The position numbers were made by a program, and so were the translations under genes. From positions 1,404,927-1,468,926 of the forward strand of contig NZ_ML974127.1 in the NCBI RefSeq assembly GCF_004765815.2: 64,000 nucleotides of DNA, given 5' to 3'. Positions 26,906-36,151 of the stretch are shown in pieces. This DNA is from Halorussus salinus. Lineage in GTDB: Archaea; Halobacteriota; Halobacteria; Halobacteriales; Haladaptataceae. A model generated the notes under the pieces. The model was not told the DNA's origin and searched no databases. It worked only from the letters and a program-made list of their open reading frames with translations. The stretch's first letter is position 1. Every line of letters begins with the position of its first letter.

Positions 26906-28256
26906 CTTCCAGTTCGTCCAGAATCGGCCGGTACTTCAGTTGGACCTCCTCGTACTCCTCGTCGGGGTCGCTGTCGGCGACGATGCCGTTCCCGGCGAAC
27001 AGCGTCGCCGAGGTGCCGTCGGTGACTGCCGACCGGAGGCCGACCGCGAAGGTGCCGTCACCCTCGGCGTCGAACCACCCGACCGGCGAGGCGTACCACC
27101 CGCGGTCGAAGCTCTCGGTGTCGAGGATGGTCTGGAGGGCTTTCTCCGGCGGGAGACCGCCGACCGCGGGGGTCGGGTGCAGGGCCTCCACGATGGAGAG
27201 GACGTGACCGTCGTCGGTCAGGTCGGCCTCGATGGGCGTCCAGAGGTGCTGGATGGTCGCCAGCTTCCGGACTCGGCGGTCGGCGACCCGGACCTCGCCC
27301 GAGACCGGCGAGAGCTGGTCGCGGATGGTCTCGACGACCAGTTCGTGTTCGTGGGCCATCTTCTCGCTGTTCTCGATGCTGGCTTCGAGTTCGGCGTCCT
27401 CCTCGGGGGTGTCTCCTCTGCCGACAGAGCCCGCGAGGGCGTCGGTCTCGACGGTCCGGCCGCGCAGGGTGGCCAGACGCTCGGGCGTCGCGCCGAAGAA
27501 GGCCCCGTGGGTCGTCGGCTCGAAGCAGAATCGGAAGCAGTCAGGGTACGACTCGCCGAGGCGCGCGAGCGCGTCGGGAATCGAGATTTCGCCCGCCAAC
27601 TCGACCGCGAGGGCTTGCGCGAGCGTGACCTTCCGGAGGTCGCCCGCCTCGATTCGGGAGACGGCCGCGCTGACCTGTTCGGCCCACTCCTCGCGGGTCG
27701 TGGTCGGCGTGGTCGAGCGGACGCCGGGCGGTCCCGCGCTTCGGGGGTCGGTCTCGGTCGGTCGCTCCGCTTGCTCGGTCAGCGCCTCGCGGACCTCGGC
27801 GAGTTCGCGCTCGACGGCCTCCGCCGAGGAGTCCCGCGCGGAGACGGTGAGCCACGTCTCGCCGTTCGCGCGGGTCAACTGCGTGCGGGGGAGGACGAAC
27901 TCGCCGCCGCCGAACCCCTGCCACGGCGGCGCGGGGTCGTGGTCGGCGTGGAACGCGAACCCGCCGAACAGGCGCGGGCGGGCCGCCTCGGGACCGTCGT
28001 AGTCGAGTCCGGCGAAGAGGTCGTTTGCGGCCTCGCGGACCGTCTCGAAGCGGTCGGCTCCCTCGGCCGCGATGCGGGCCGCGGTGCCGCCGCCAGCGAA
28101 CTCCGGACCGTAGGGGCTGGTCCAGTAGATTCTCGGCGCGTCCCGCCCGGCGAGGAACGGTCGGGGGTCGCAGTCGGGTAGCTCTACTGCCCGGCTCACG
28201 AGGGCGGAGCCGGTCGGTTCTGCCGACACCTGTCCGTCGCGGGGCGGAGACTCCAT
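26898..28256 (-). CDS. menF: Isochorismate synthase
   Basis: 452 residues, chorismate-binding fold. Converts chorismate to isochorismate, the first menaquinone step. Typical C-terminal stretches: LAGSVGRGDTPEEDAELEAS, SEKMAHEHELVVETIRDQL, LHPTPAVGGLPPEKA and WYASPVGWFDAEGDGTFAVGLRSA. The first ~100 residues are the variable N-terminal part. First gene of the menF-menD operon; the start is close after the Met at 28256, and repeat copy B lies upstream. Confidence 0.94.
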   Translation of the reverse strand: MESPPRDGQVSAEPTGSALVSRAVELPDCDPRPFLAGRDAPRIYWTSPYGPEFAGGGTAARIAAEGADRFETVREAANDLFAGLDYDGPEAARPRLFGGFAFHADHDPAPPWQGFGGGEFVLPRTQLTRANGETWLTVSARDSSAEAVERELAEVREALTEQAERPTETDPRSAGPPGVRSTTPTTTREEWAEQVSAAVSRIEAGDLRKVTLAQALAVELAGEISIPDALARLGESYPDCFRFCFEPTTHGAFFGATPERLATLRGRTVETDALAGSVGRGDTPEEDAELEASIENSEKMAHEHELVVETIRDQLSPVSGEVRVADRRVRKLATIQHLWTPIEADLTDDGHVLSIVEALHPTPAVGGLPPEKALQTILDTESFDRGWYASPVGWFDAEGDGTFAVGLRSAVTDGTSATLFAGNGIVADSDPDEEYEEVQLKYRPILDELEDD

Positions 28257-28404
28257 TCAGTCGAACTCAGGATTGGGGAGCCTTTAGTCTAACTGAATTA
28301 CTCGTGGCACTCCTCGGACGAAGACACGGCAACTGAACCGCTCGCCGCGTCGAAGACCCGTCAATTCGAATCGTTCGACTGACCATGTTCGACTGACCAT
28401 TCAT

Positions 28405-28580
28405 CTCGGCGCGTGCGGCGCGACCCTCGTGGTCGCGCTTTCTCACGCGAGGGATGAGTAGCGCAGGCCCGTGGCCGAGCAACGCAATCGGTTGGGGAGG
28501 TGTGTGGTCCGCGGTCGCGGTGCCGTGAGGTCGCAGTGCGGTTGGCGGTACGATAGGCTCAAGCCTGAAACTAGCTCACC
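28405..28580 (+). repeat. Dispersed hairpin repeat, copy B
   Basis: Begins CTCGGCGCGTGCGGCGCGAC; hairpin arms GCGCGACC / GGTCGCGC with loop CTCGT. Continues with CACGCGAGGGATGAGTAGCG and CAATCGGTTGGGGAGGTGTG, as in copy C. It fills most of the 396-bp gap between menF's start and the oxidoreductase gene's end. No gene is seen in the rest. Confidence 0.75.
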
Positions 28581-28652
28581 GGACCCAATCCCATCCCGAA
28601 CTCTCCCTCCGAATCCCATCTCGAACTCTCCCTCCAAAAGTAGCCGAATCGC

Positions 28653-29249
28653 CTAGCTGTATCGCTCCTCGTTCCACGGGTTCGCGGTGTTCGAGTAGCC
28701 GCGCTTCTCCCAGTAGCCCCGCTCCGGTTCGGTCAGGAACTCCACGCCGTCCACCCACTTCGCCCCCTTGTAGGCGTACTTGTGGGGCGTCACCACGCGC
28801 AGGGGTCCGCCGTGTTCCTCCGGGAGCGCCTCGCCGTCGAACTCGTAGGTGAACAGGACCTCCTCACGCATGCAGTCCGAGAGGGGGAGATTGGTCGTGT
28901 AGCCGTCGAGCGCCGAGAACATGACGTGGACCGCGTCGTCCTGCACGCCCGCCAACTCTGCGAGGTCCGGGAACGTGACGCCCGTGAACTCGCAGTCGAA
29001 CTTGCTCCAGCCGGTCACGCAGTGGAAGTCTTGGCTCTGGGTCTCGGCTGGCAGGTCCCGAAACTCGTCCCACGTGAACGATAGCTCGTCTTCGACCGCG
29101 CCCGAGACCGTGAACTCCCACGTCTCGGGGTTCCAGTCGGGCGTGCCGCTCTTCGAGAGGACCGGGAACTTGCTGGTCTCGCGCTGGCCCGGCGGGAGGC
29201 GTTCCCCGTCGAACTCCTCGTGAAGGTCGGTAACGTCGGTGACGCTCAT
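28653..29249 (-). CDS. Molybdopterin-dependent oxidoreductase, sulfite-oxidase fold
   Basis: 198 residues from the ATG at 29249. The Mo-ligand cysteine is Cys77 in FHCVTGWSKFDCEF, and HKYAYKGAKWVDGVEFL is also typical of the SUOX/YedY (MsrP) core. The protein is short, a single catalytic domain. No signal peptide is visible, so unlike MsrP it should be cytoplasmic. Substrate is not known. Confidence 0.88.
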   Translation of the reverse strand: MSVTDVTDLHEEFDGERLPPGQRETSKFPVLSKSGTPDWNPETWEFTVSGAVEDELSFTWDEFRDLPAETQSQDFHCVTGWSKFDCEFTGVTFPDLAELAGVQDDAVHVMFSALDGYTTNLPLSDCMREEVLFTYEFDGEALPEEHGGPLRVVTPHKYAYKGAKWVDGVEFLTEPERGYWEKRGYSNTANPWNEERYS

Positions 29250-29445
29250 ATCGGCTACTGGGAAGCGAGACAAGTAGATGTATCGACTGCGCGTGGACAC
29301 GAGGAGAATCACCTGACGGCAACCGAATCGTTCATCGGCAACGGTCCGTTTCGGGGCGAGTAAGTCCGGACTAACTCGGGTGTTGGGTGGTGGGCCGGAG
29401 TATCGACTCAATAACAAAGACGAACCTGTACTAAAGCGAGTTCGC

Positions 29446-29733
29446 ATGGCGACACAAGAAAAACGCACGACCGGTCAAGACAAGACCGTACAGGCGGCCG
29501 AGGAGACCGCGACGGATGTCACGGTCCTCGCGGCGGCAACGTCGGTCGTCCTCGCACTGCACCAGTTCTTCGTGCGAGGCAACCGAATGCAGGGTATCTT
29601 CATCGGCCTCTGGCCACCGACGATTCTGGCGTTCGCCAGTTACTACAACCAGAAGCGAATCGAGAAGGCGGTCACGGCCCTCGGCCCGAACCGCATCATC
29701 AACTCCATCGAGCAGATGCTCGGTAGCCGCTGA
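29446..29733 (+). CDS. Small conserved membrane protein
   Basis: 95 residues. A charged N-terminus is followed by two hydrophobic segments (about 27-43 and 51-67), then a basic-acidic tail. Similar ~95-residue proteins are frequent in haloarchaea, function unknown. The ATG at 29446 follows the last in-frame upstream codons that look non-coding. Confidence 0.7.
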   Translation: MATQEKRTTGQDKTVQAAEETATDVTVLAAATSVVLALHQFFVRGNRMQGIFIGLWPPTILAFASYYNQKRIEKAVTALGPNRIINSIEQMLGSR

Positions 29734-29944
29734 ACGCCGACGCGACGCCCGCCCGCCGATTTTTTGCGACCATCTGGTACAATCACCGGTTGTATCTCGA
29801 CACAAAGAAATCCAGTTACCGATTCAAAACCATCTGTTCAGGTTCTCCGAACCTATTTTTCCCTGTCGCAGAAATGGTTTTCCGTCGCCGGTACTCCTCC
29901 CCGTCAGACTTAAGAACACCCCTCCCGAAGCCACCAATGTTCCA

Positions 29945-30163
29945 ATGCCGAAGGTAGAGATAACTATTCCGGAACATCTCGAAATGCAGATCGCCCAGAT
30001 GGTCGAACAGGGCGAGTTCGTCAACCGAGAGGAGGCCATCGAGGACCTGCTCTCGACCGGTTTGAAAGCCTACAAAACGAGCGGTCCGATGGACGACGAC
30101 GACCGTGAACCGGGTATCGAAGACGAAGGAATGATGGGCCACGAAGACGAGTACGTCTTCTAA
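29945..30163 (+). CDS. Ribbon-helix-helix (CopG-like) protein
   Basis: 72 residues. KVEITIPEHLEMQIAQMVEQ followed by GEFVNREEAIEDLLSTGLKA is a ribbon-helix-helix DNA-binding domain (residues 3-45). The last 25 residues are very acidic with a terminal DEYVF. It probably binds DNA as a dimer; targets are unknown. The upstream 211-bp gap has TTAAGAAC about 30 nt before the start. Confidence 0.82.
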   Translation: MPKVEITIPEHLEMQIAQMVEQGEFVNREEAIEDLLSTGLKAYKTSGPMDDDDREPGIEDEGMMGHEDEYVF

Positions 30164-30233
30164 CCCTCTCTTCTCGGAGCAGTGTGACAGGCTGTCAGAA
30201 ACTCTTAAACCGGACACATCCGTACCCACGGGC

Positions 30234-30512
30234 ATGCACAAGGACGAGCTTCTGGAACTCCACGAGGAGATGGTCCTCATCATGGAGTACTTCCAAGAAC
30301 AGGAACGGGTCACCGACGGGCTGTTCGACCCCTACGAGGAGTTGGACGTGGACCCCTCGCACGTCCACAAGTCCAAGAGCGAACACAAACACGCCGTCTT
30401 CGTGTTGGGGAACGCGCTGGCCACCGCGATGAGCGACGACGAGTTCAGCGAGGCTGGCCGCATCGGCAAGCGAATGCAGGAACTAGCCGACGACGCCGAA
30501 TCCAAAATCTGA
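30234..30512 (+). CDS. UPF0058 family protein
   Basis: 92 residues. Helical, charged protein matching UPF0058 (MHKDELLELHEEMVLIMEYF and KSKSEHKHAVFVLGNALA). Role unknown; the family is archaeal. TTAAAC lies about 27 nt before the ATG, consistent with a leaderless transcript. A paralogue lies at 35667-35984. Confidence 0.88.
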   Translation: MHKDELLELHEEMVLIMEYFQEQERVTDGLFDPYEELDVDPSHVHKSKSEHKHAVFVLGNALATAMSDDEFSEAGRIGKRMQELADDAESKI

Positions 30513-31001
30513 AACCACGACCTTTTCCAGCGGTCGCTCGCGGCCGAGTCTACGACTCGACCACTCACTCCCTTGCAAAAGCTCGACCAAAAACACGGCG
30601 TCACCTCCTCCCTCGCTCGCCGGTACGCAGAGCGCACCGGCTTGGCTCGGTCGAAGGTTCCTTGGTCCGCTTGGTCGCTTCGCTCCCTCGCGGGAGAACT
30701 GCTGGACTCCTCGTGGGAGGCCGGGGACACGCAAGATAGACACGTTCCGGTTGCGCTCGATTGACCCTCGGGAGACGCACCGTAACCCACCGCGAGCGAG
30801 GAGTTCCGTGTGGCGCTTTGCGCCGCGCGCCGCGACGAACGAGCGGACCGAGGAACCCTCGAAGCCTCGCGCCCTCGGCGCGAAGTCGAGGGGGTGACGA
30901 CGGTTTTCATCGAAGTTTTGCGAGGGCGCGACGCTCGTGTCGCGCCCGCGGCAAAAGTTCGGGCCGCAAGATATTTGAGAGGCTTGTGGCTTCACCGTAA
31001 C
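30513..31001. other. Intergenic region with strong GC hairpin
   Basis: 489 bp without a convincing gene. Near its right end a perfect stem GGGCGCGAC (30924-30932) / GTCGCGCCC (30939-30947), loop GCTCGT, is flanked by TTTTGC on the left and GCAAAA on the right that can extend it. The stem core resembles that of the dispersed repeat, but the following conserved block is absent. AAGATATTTGAG near 30968 could be a TATA box for the next gene. Confidence 0.5.
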
Positions 31002-33575
31002 ATGGAAACGCGCACGGTCGAGCAGGTCAAAAGCTGGAAGACTCGTTCGTTCGGGGACGGGTACTCCGGCCTGCGCGAACTCTCCGACGGGGAGTTCTCG
31101 GGGGCAGTTAGGGCCGGTGGCGCGTGGCTGTTCATGCTCAACGGGCGGATAATCGGCGTCTACGAGGGGAGTCTCGACGACTTCGAGGACGCCGACGGCA
31201 CCGCCTACGCCGCGCCTCACCCGTCGCTCCCGCTTCTGTTCAGCATGAAAGAACAGGGCGGCGAGACCCAAGCAAAGTATTATACGAACGACACGCCGCT
31301 CTCGGAGGTCGATTCGACGCTCACGAGCGGGAAGTTCACGGGCTACGTCGAGTTGAGCGAGAACGTCCTGAGCGGCGACTACTACGTGGCTTACTACGGC
31401 GGACGCTCGATGAGCGTCGCGTTCGTCGGCGCGAGCGAGCAGGTCGTGACCGGCGAGGAGGCCTTCGAGCGCGCCAACGACGAGGTGGGCATCTACGAGG
31501 TCCGGGACGTGGACATAGAAGTCACGGACGTTCCCGAACCCGAGGAGCCCGACCCCGACGAGTCGGACCTCGCTGGCGGCGCGAGCGACACCGGCGGAAC
31601 GGACGCGAGTAGCACGAACGCGTCCGGTACGAGCGCGTCCGGTACGAGCGCGTCCGGTACGAGCGCGTCCAGTACAAGCGCGTCCGGAACAAGTGCCTCC
31701 GGTCCGGGGGCATCCGGCGCGAGCGGGGACGCCGCGACGAACGACGCGAACACCGACGCCGCAGGCGGCGGAACGCAGAGCGGACGAGCCACCGGAACCC
31801 AGTCTACCGCGAACCACATCGAGGCGGCCGAACCGAGCGCCGAGACCGACCAGTCCCGGCCCGCGGGCGCGCCGGGCACAGACGACGAAGGCGAACAGAC
31901 CGAGGCCGAAAGCGAACCCGAGACGACCGACAGCGCGGTCGAAGCGACCGACGCCAGCGCGCAGGCGGACGCGAACGCGAGTGGCCGGACGGAGACGGAC
32001 GCGAGTACGCGAACGGGAGCGGGCGAGCGCGAGGAGACCGGCGGACGCGAGGAGACCGGCGGGCACAAAGAGACCGGCGGACCGACGAGCGAGAGTAACC
32101 GTGCGCACGCGACCGAACCCGGAGAGAGTACGTCGTCCGGAGCGGCGTCGCCAAGTACAACGTCGCCGAAAGCGGCGTCGAGCGCCCGCCCCGAGGCCAC
32201 CCCCGACACCGACGACGACGAGGACGAGCAGGCCGACGGTGCGTTCGCCGACGAGGAGAAGTGGCGAGAGACGACGACGATTCCGTCGCTCGACCCGGAC
32301 CGAAGCGACGGCCCCGACGGTGCGGCCAGCGAATCGAGCGCGAGCGCACCCGACGAGGCGAGTTCGTCGGACCGGACGAGTGCGAACTCCTCGTCCGCGT
32401 CTCGGAGCGACGGCCGACCGGGCACGGACCGAGCGTCGAGCGGTCGGTCGAACGACCGGTCTCGGTCGAGCGCGGCCGGGTCGAATCGGTCCCCGTCGAG
32501 TGCGTCCGGCCCGTCGGCGGGCGAGTCCGGGACCGACGCCGCGCCGAGCGGGGCGACGGGTGCCGGGAGAGCGAGTGGGGCGAAGGAGCCGAGTGGGTCA
32601 GGCGGGCCGAGCGGCGCGGGAAGCGCGCCGTCCGAGTCCGGCGAGGCCAGCGACGAGGCCAAAGAGCGCATCCAGAAGCTCCGCTCGCAACTCAAACAGC
32701 GTAAACAGCAGGTCCAGCAGTTGAAGAGTCGGCTCTCCGACGTGGAGTCCGAGCGCAACGAGTACAAGCGCGAGCGCGACGCGCTCCGCCAAGAGGTCGA
32801 GCGACTCGAAGCCAAACTCGAAACCGGCGGGTCGGGTGCGAGCGAGAGCGGCAAACGGCAACTCGACCCCGCCCAAGCGTTCGACGGGACCAACCTCTTC
32901 GTGCGCTACGAGTCGAAGGGGAAGGCCACGCTGGACGAGGCCGCGGAGGGCAAAGTCGAGGCGGGCGACGTGAACGCGAACCTTCGGCTCGAACACCACA
33001 CCCAGTTCGAGGCCGACGAGGTCGAGGTCGCGGGCGAGTCCTTCGAGTCGTTCCTGACCGATTCGTTCGAGTACCGGTTCGTCTCGTGGATAATCGAGGA
33101 GTTGCTGTACGAGATTCGGGACACGGGCCACCGGGCGAGTCTGAAGGACCTCTACGAGTCGATTCCGAAGATAGACCGCGTGGACCTCCACGGGTCGGTG
33201 AGCGCGGGCGGCGGCGACGAGGACACCCGCCAAGAGTCGTTCGACATCATCATGCGCGACCGGATGGGCAACCCGCTCGTCGTCGCGGACCTCAACGACT
33301 CGCGGGACCCGACGACCGGCGAGATGATGGGGTCGCTCGTGGACGCCGCCTCGGGCGTGGCGGGGACCTACGACGAGCTATCGGGGGCGTTCCAAGTCAC
33401 CGAGAGCTTCTTCGAACCCGCGGCGCTCGAAACCACAGAATCGGCTACGTCGGGCGGGTTCCTGAGCCGGGAAAAGAGAGAGAGCTTCGTGAAACTCTCC
33501 CGAAAGCGGGGATACCACCTGTGTCTCGTGGAGTCACGGAGCGGTGGCTTCCACCTGAACGTGCCGGAACTCTAG
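31002..33575 (+). CDS. Large haloarchaeal protein with Ser/Thr/Ala linker and coiled coil
   Basis: 857 residues from the ATG at 31002. Residues 1-175 form a globular N-terminal domain (AWLFMLNGRIIGVYEG, YVELSENVLSGDYYV). About 180-545 is a very long low-complexity acidic Ser/Thr/Ala/Gly linker that includes repeated SGTSA units. A coiled coil of ~55 residues follows (KERIQKLRSQLKQRKQQVQQ), then a conserved C-terminal domain of ~230 residues (VRYESKGKATLDEA ... DRMGNPLVVADLNDSRDP). No signal peptide or membrane segment. Function unknown; the end overlaps a convergent HTH gene by 4 nt. Confidence 0.82.
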   Translation: METRTVEQVKSWKTRSFGDGYSGLRELSDGEFSGAVRAGGAWLFMLNGRIIGVYEGSLDDFEDADGTAYAAPHPSLPLLFSMKEQGGETQAKYYTNDTPLSEVDSTLTSGKFTGYVELSENVLSGDYYVAYYGGRSMSVAFVGASEQVVTGEEAFERANDEVGIYEVRDVDIEVTDVPEPEEPDPDESDLAGGASDTGGTDASSTNASGTSASGTSASGTSASSTSASGTSASGPGASGASGDAATNDANTDAAGGGTQSGRATGTQSTANHIEAAEPSAETDQSRPAGAPGTDDEGEQTEAESEPETTDSAVEATDASAQADANASGRTETDASTRTGAGEREETGGREETGGHKETGGPTSESNRAHATEPGESTSSGAASPSTTSPKAASSARPEATPDTDDDEDEQADGAFADEEKWRETTTIPSLDPDRSDGPDGAASESSASAPDEASSSDRTSANSSSASRSDGRPGTDRASSGRSNDRSRSSAAGSNRSPSSASGPSAGESGTDAAPSGATGAGRASGAKEPSGSGGPSGAGSAPSESGEASDEAKERIQKLRSQLKQRKQQVQQLKSRLSDVESERNEYKRERDALRQEVERLEAKLETGGSGASESGKRQLDPAQAFDGTNLFVRYESKGKATLDEAAEGKVEAGDVNANLRLEHHTQFEADEVEVAGESFESFLTDSFEYRFVSWIIEELLYEIRDTGHRASLKDLYESIPKIDRVDLHGSVSAGGGDEDTRQESFDIIMRDRMGNPLVVADLNDSRDPTTGEMMGSLVDAASGVAGTYDELSGAFQVTESFFEPAALETTESATSGGFLSREKRESFVKLSRKRGYHLCLVESRSGGFHLNVPEL

Positions 33576-33877
33576 TTCTCGGCTTCCGCGGTTTCGCTGA
33601 TCTTCATGTCGTCCAGTTTCGACCCGATGTCGTCTATCTTGTCGTCGAGTTCCGCGACGAACTCCTCGGTACGCTCGGTCGTGATGGCGCCCTGACTCGA
33701 CGGTTCGATGAGGTTCTCCTCTTCGAGAACGCGGAGGGAGTACCGGACCTTGTGGTGGGGGTAGCCGGTCTCGTTCGACATCTTCACGATGCCGATGGGC
33801 TCGCTCTCGATGACCATCTTCAGGACCTGCAGATGGCGCTCCAACATATCGACTTCCTTCTCAAGTCTATCTATCAT
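33572..33877 (-). CDS. Small winged-helix transcriptional regulator
   Basis: 101 residues. A short N-terminal helix (MIDRLEKEVDMLERHLQVLK) precedes a winged helix (residues 20-62, MSNETGYPHHKVRYSLRVLE as recognition helix) and a C-terminal helical tail. Conserved among haloarchaea; target unknown. CTTTTAAAAG at 33903-33912 is 26-35 nt upstream of the start and probably the promoter. Confidence 0.82.
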   Translation of the reverse strand: MIDRLEKEVDMLERHLQVLKMVIESEPIGIVKMSNETGYPHHKVRYSLRVLEEENLIEPSSQGAITTERTEEFVAELDDKIDDIGSKLDDMKISETAEAEN

Positions 33878-34136
33878 GGCATGTGTTAACTTGTCTTAGA
33901 GCCTTTTAAAAGTTGCTGTCCGCGGAGGCCCAGCGAAACCGTCGCCCCCGCTTGCTAGTGAGAGAGGGTAACATTTGTAGATTCGCACTCGACCCTACAA
34001 ATTACTTTGCATTCCGGTGGTATCCTCGATGCTGTGTCTTTTCACCGACCTCCCCGGTGATGTGGGCAGAAACGTGCATATTCAGAGCGAAAAGACCGTA
34101 ATCGGTTTACGGAGTGGGGGAGAACCAATCCGCGTA
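33878..34136. promoter_or_regulatory. Divergent promoter region between the HTH gene and purA
   Basis: Holds the palindromic CTTTTAAAAG box (33903-33912) serving the leftward HTH gene, and nearer purA an inverted repeat CCGTAA (34096-34101) / TTACGG (34107-34112) with a 5-nt spacer. The purL palindrome is not repeated here. Confidence 0.4.
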
Positions 34137-35501
34137 ATGACCGTAACCATCGTCGGTTCGCAACTCGGCGACGAGGGGAAAGGCGGCGTCGTGGACCTCT
34201 GGGGCGACGCCGTCGACGTGGTTGCCCGCTATCAGGGCGGGGACAACGCGGGCCACACCGTCGTCGAGGACGGCACCGAATACAAGCTTTCGCTGGTTCC
34301 GAGCGGTGCGGTTCGCGGGAAGGTTGGCGTCCTCGGCAACGGGTGCGTCGTCAACCCCGCGACGCTGTTCGAGGAGATAGACCAACTCCGAGAGCGCGGC
34401 CTCGACCCCGACGTTCGGGTCGCCAAGCGCGCCCACGTCATCCTCCCGTACCACCGCGTGCTGGACGGCATCGAGGAGGAAGTCAAGAGCGAGTCCGACC
34501 AAGAGGTCGGGACGACCGGCCGGGGCATCGGCCCGACGTACGAGGACAAGATGGGCCGCCGGGGGCTTCGCATCGCCGACCTGCTGGACGCCGAGGGACT
34601 GCGCGAGAAGTTGGAGTACGTCGTCCCGCAGAAACAGCGGTTCGCCGAGGAGGTCTTCGGCGTCGAGACCGGCGACGAGTTCGACATCGGGAGCCTCTAC
34701 GAGGAGTACAAGGGCTACGGCGAGCGACTCGCCGACGAGGACATGCTCGTAGACGCCGGGAACTACCTCGCCGACCGCATCGACGGCGGCGACGAAGTGA
34801 TGTTCGAGGGCGCACAGGGCACCATCATCGACATCGACCACGGCAACTACCCCTACGTCACCTCGTCGAACCCGACCGCTGGCGGGGCCGCGACCGGCAC
34901 CGGTCTGAGTCCGGGCATCGTGGGCGGCGGCGAGATAGTCGGCATCGTGAAGGCCTACCTGACGCGAGTCGGGAGCGGCCCGATGCCGACCGAACTGGGC
35001 GGCGTCGAGGGCGACACGCCCGGCTACGACGAGCAGGGCGAAGGCGACAACGAGGAGCTAGCCACCTACATCCGCGAGGAGGGCGGCGAGTACGGCACCG
35101 TCACGGGTCGCCCGCGCCGGGTCGGTTGGCTCGACGTGCCGATGCTACGGCACTCGGCGCGCGCCAACGGCTTCACCGGACTCGCGGTCAACCACATCGA
35201 CGTGCTGGCCGGGTTGGACGAGGTGAAAGTCGGGCACAGCTACGACCTCGACGGCGAGGAGGTCTTCACGATGCCCGCGACCACCGAGCGGTGGAGTCGC
35301 TGTGAACCCAACTTCCGGACGTTCGAGGGCTGGGAAGAGGCCGACTGGCAGGCCATCGCCGACGAAGGTTACGACGCGATTCCCGAGAACGCGCGGGCGT
35401 ACCTCGACTACCTCGCAGACGAACTCGACGCCGACGTGTACGCGGTCGGGGTCGGGCCGGGCCGCGAGGAGACCGTCGTGGTCGAGAACCCGCTGGAGTA
35501 A
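34137..35501 (+). CDS. purA: Adenylosuccinate synthase
   Basis: 454 residues from the ATG at 34137. Converts IMP, Asp and GTP to adenylosuccinate, the first committed AMP step. Signature residues: GSQLGDEGKGG (Asp12) at the N-terminus, GGDNAGHTV (His40), QGTIIDIDHGNYPYVTSSN and GTVTGRPRRVGW. Length is slightly above the bacterial norm of ~430. Confidence 0.97.
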   Translation: MTVTIVGSQLGDEGKGGVVDLWGDAVDVVARYQGGDNAGHTVVEDGTEYKLSLVPSGAVRGKVGVLGNGCVVNPATLFEEIDQLRERGLDPDVRVAKRAHVILPYHRVLDGIEEEVKSESDQEVGTTGRGIGPTYEDKMGRRGLRIADLLDAEGLREKLEYVVPQKQRFAEEVFGVETGDEFDIGSLYEEYKGYGERLADEDMLVDAGNYLADRIDGGDEVMFEGAQGTIIDIDHGNYPYVTSSNPTAGGAATGTGLSPGIVGGGEIVGIVKAYLTRVGSGPMPTELGGVEGDTPGYDEQGEGDNEELATYIREEGGEYGTVTGRPRRVGWLDVPMLRHSARANGFTGLAVNHIDVLAGLDEVKVGHSYDLDGEEVFTMPATTERWSRCEPNFRTFEGWEEADWQAIADEGYDAIPENARAYLDYLADELDADVYAVGVGPGREETVVVENPLE

Positions 35502-35552
35502 CGCGACGAGAACGCGCTGTTTTCGATTTCGACCCCGCTCGGGGCGTCGGCG

Positions 35553-35666
35553 GTCAGGCTTAATACCGTGCGGGCGTATGACATACCGGGGGTAGTCGGG
35601 GAGGCGAAGAGCGACGACGCGTAGCGGTCGCGCTACCGAGTCACCGACTGCGCCACCTACGGACGC
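35553..35666 (+). promoter_or_regulatory. Promoter and structured leader of the UPF0058 gene
   Basis: CTTAATA near 35559-35565 is a TATA-like box, leaving a leader of about 80 nt. In it, GTAGCG (35621-35626) and CGCTAC (35631-35636) form a hairpin with loop GTCG, enclosed by AGTCGG (35594-35599) and CCGACT (35644-35649). This is inferred from base pairing only. Confidence 0.4.
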
Positions 35667-35984
35667 ATGCAGAAAGCCGAACTCATCAATCTCCACGCGC
35701 TGCTCGCAAAGACCCACGAATACCTCGCGGACCGTCACGAACTCCCGGAGACGTTCGAGGGGTACGACGCCGACGACTTCGGCCCCTACCAGATACAGCG
35801 CCAGAAAGACGAACACGAGGCGGCGGTCGTTCTCCTCGCCGAGCGACTCGCCGACGAAGTGCGAGCGGAACGAAGCGACGAGACGGTAGCGGAATCGAGA
35901 GACGACAGGAGAGACGAGTCGAGCGACGACGGGGAAGACGAGTCGAGCGACGAGACGGTCGAAGTCGAACTTCAGGAAGCGTGA
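35667..35984 (+). CDS. UPF0058 family protein
   Basis: 105 residues. MQKAELINLHALLAKTHEYL and RQKDEHEAAVVLLAERLADE match UPF0058. Compared with the paralogue at 30234-30512 it carries an extra ~35-residue Asp/Glu/Ser/Arg tail (RRDESSDDGEDESSDETVE). Function unknown. Confidence 0.85.
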   Translation: MQKAELINLHALLAKTHEYLADRHELPETFEGYDADDFGPYQIQRQKDEHEAAVVLLAERLADEVRAERSDETVAESRDDRRDESSDDGEDESSDETVEVELQEA

Positions 35985-36151
35985 CGGCCCGCGTCGGCGG
36001 GAGCGGTCGCCGTTCTCTCTGGACGCTCGGTCGTCGGACCGACGATAAATCACGTGTTATTCTCGTCGCGAGGAGTTGCACAGTCCGGGCGAATTCGAAC
36101 GCGTTCGCCGAACCCGTCACGCTTTTGGCCTCCCCACGCACAGACAGTAGC

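Noticed and set aside
30513-30764. Short frames in the gap before the 857-residue protein
   Set aside because: No start with a promoter and no conserved-looking protein; composition matches other non-coding gaps.
33913-34101. A 62-codon frame in the purA upstream region
   Set aside because: It covers the promoter elements and shows low-quality codon use.
35585-35660. tRNA or small RNA gene between purA and the UPF0058 gene
   Set aside because: Stems do not fit the cloverleaf and no TPsiC-arm sequence is present; kept only as a structured leader.
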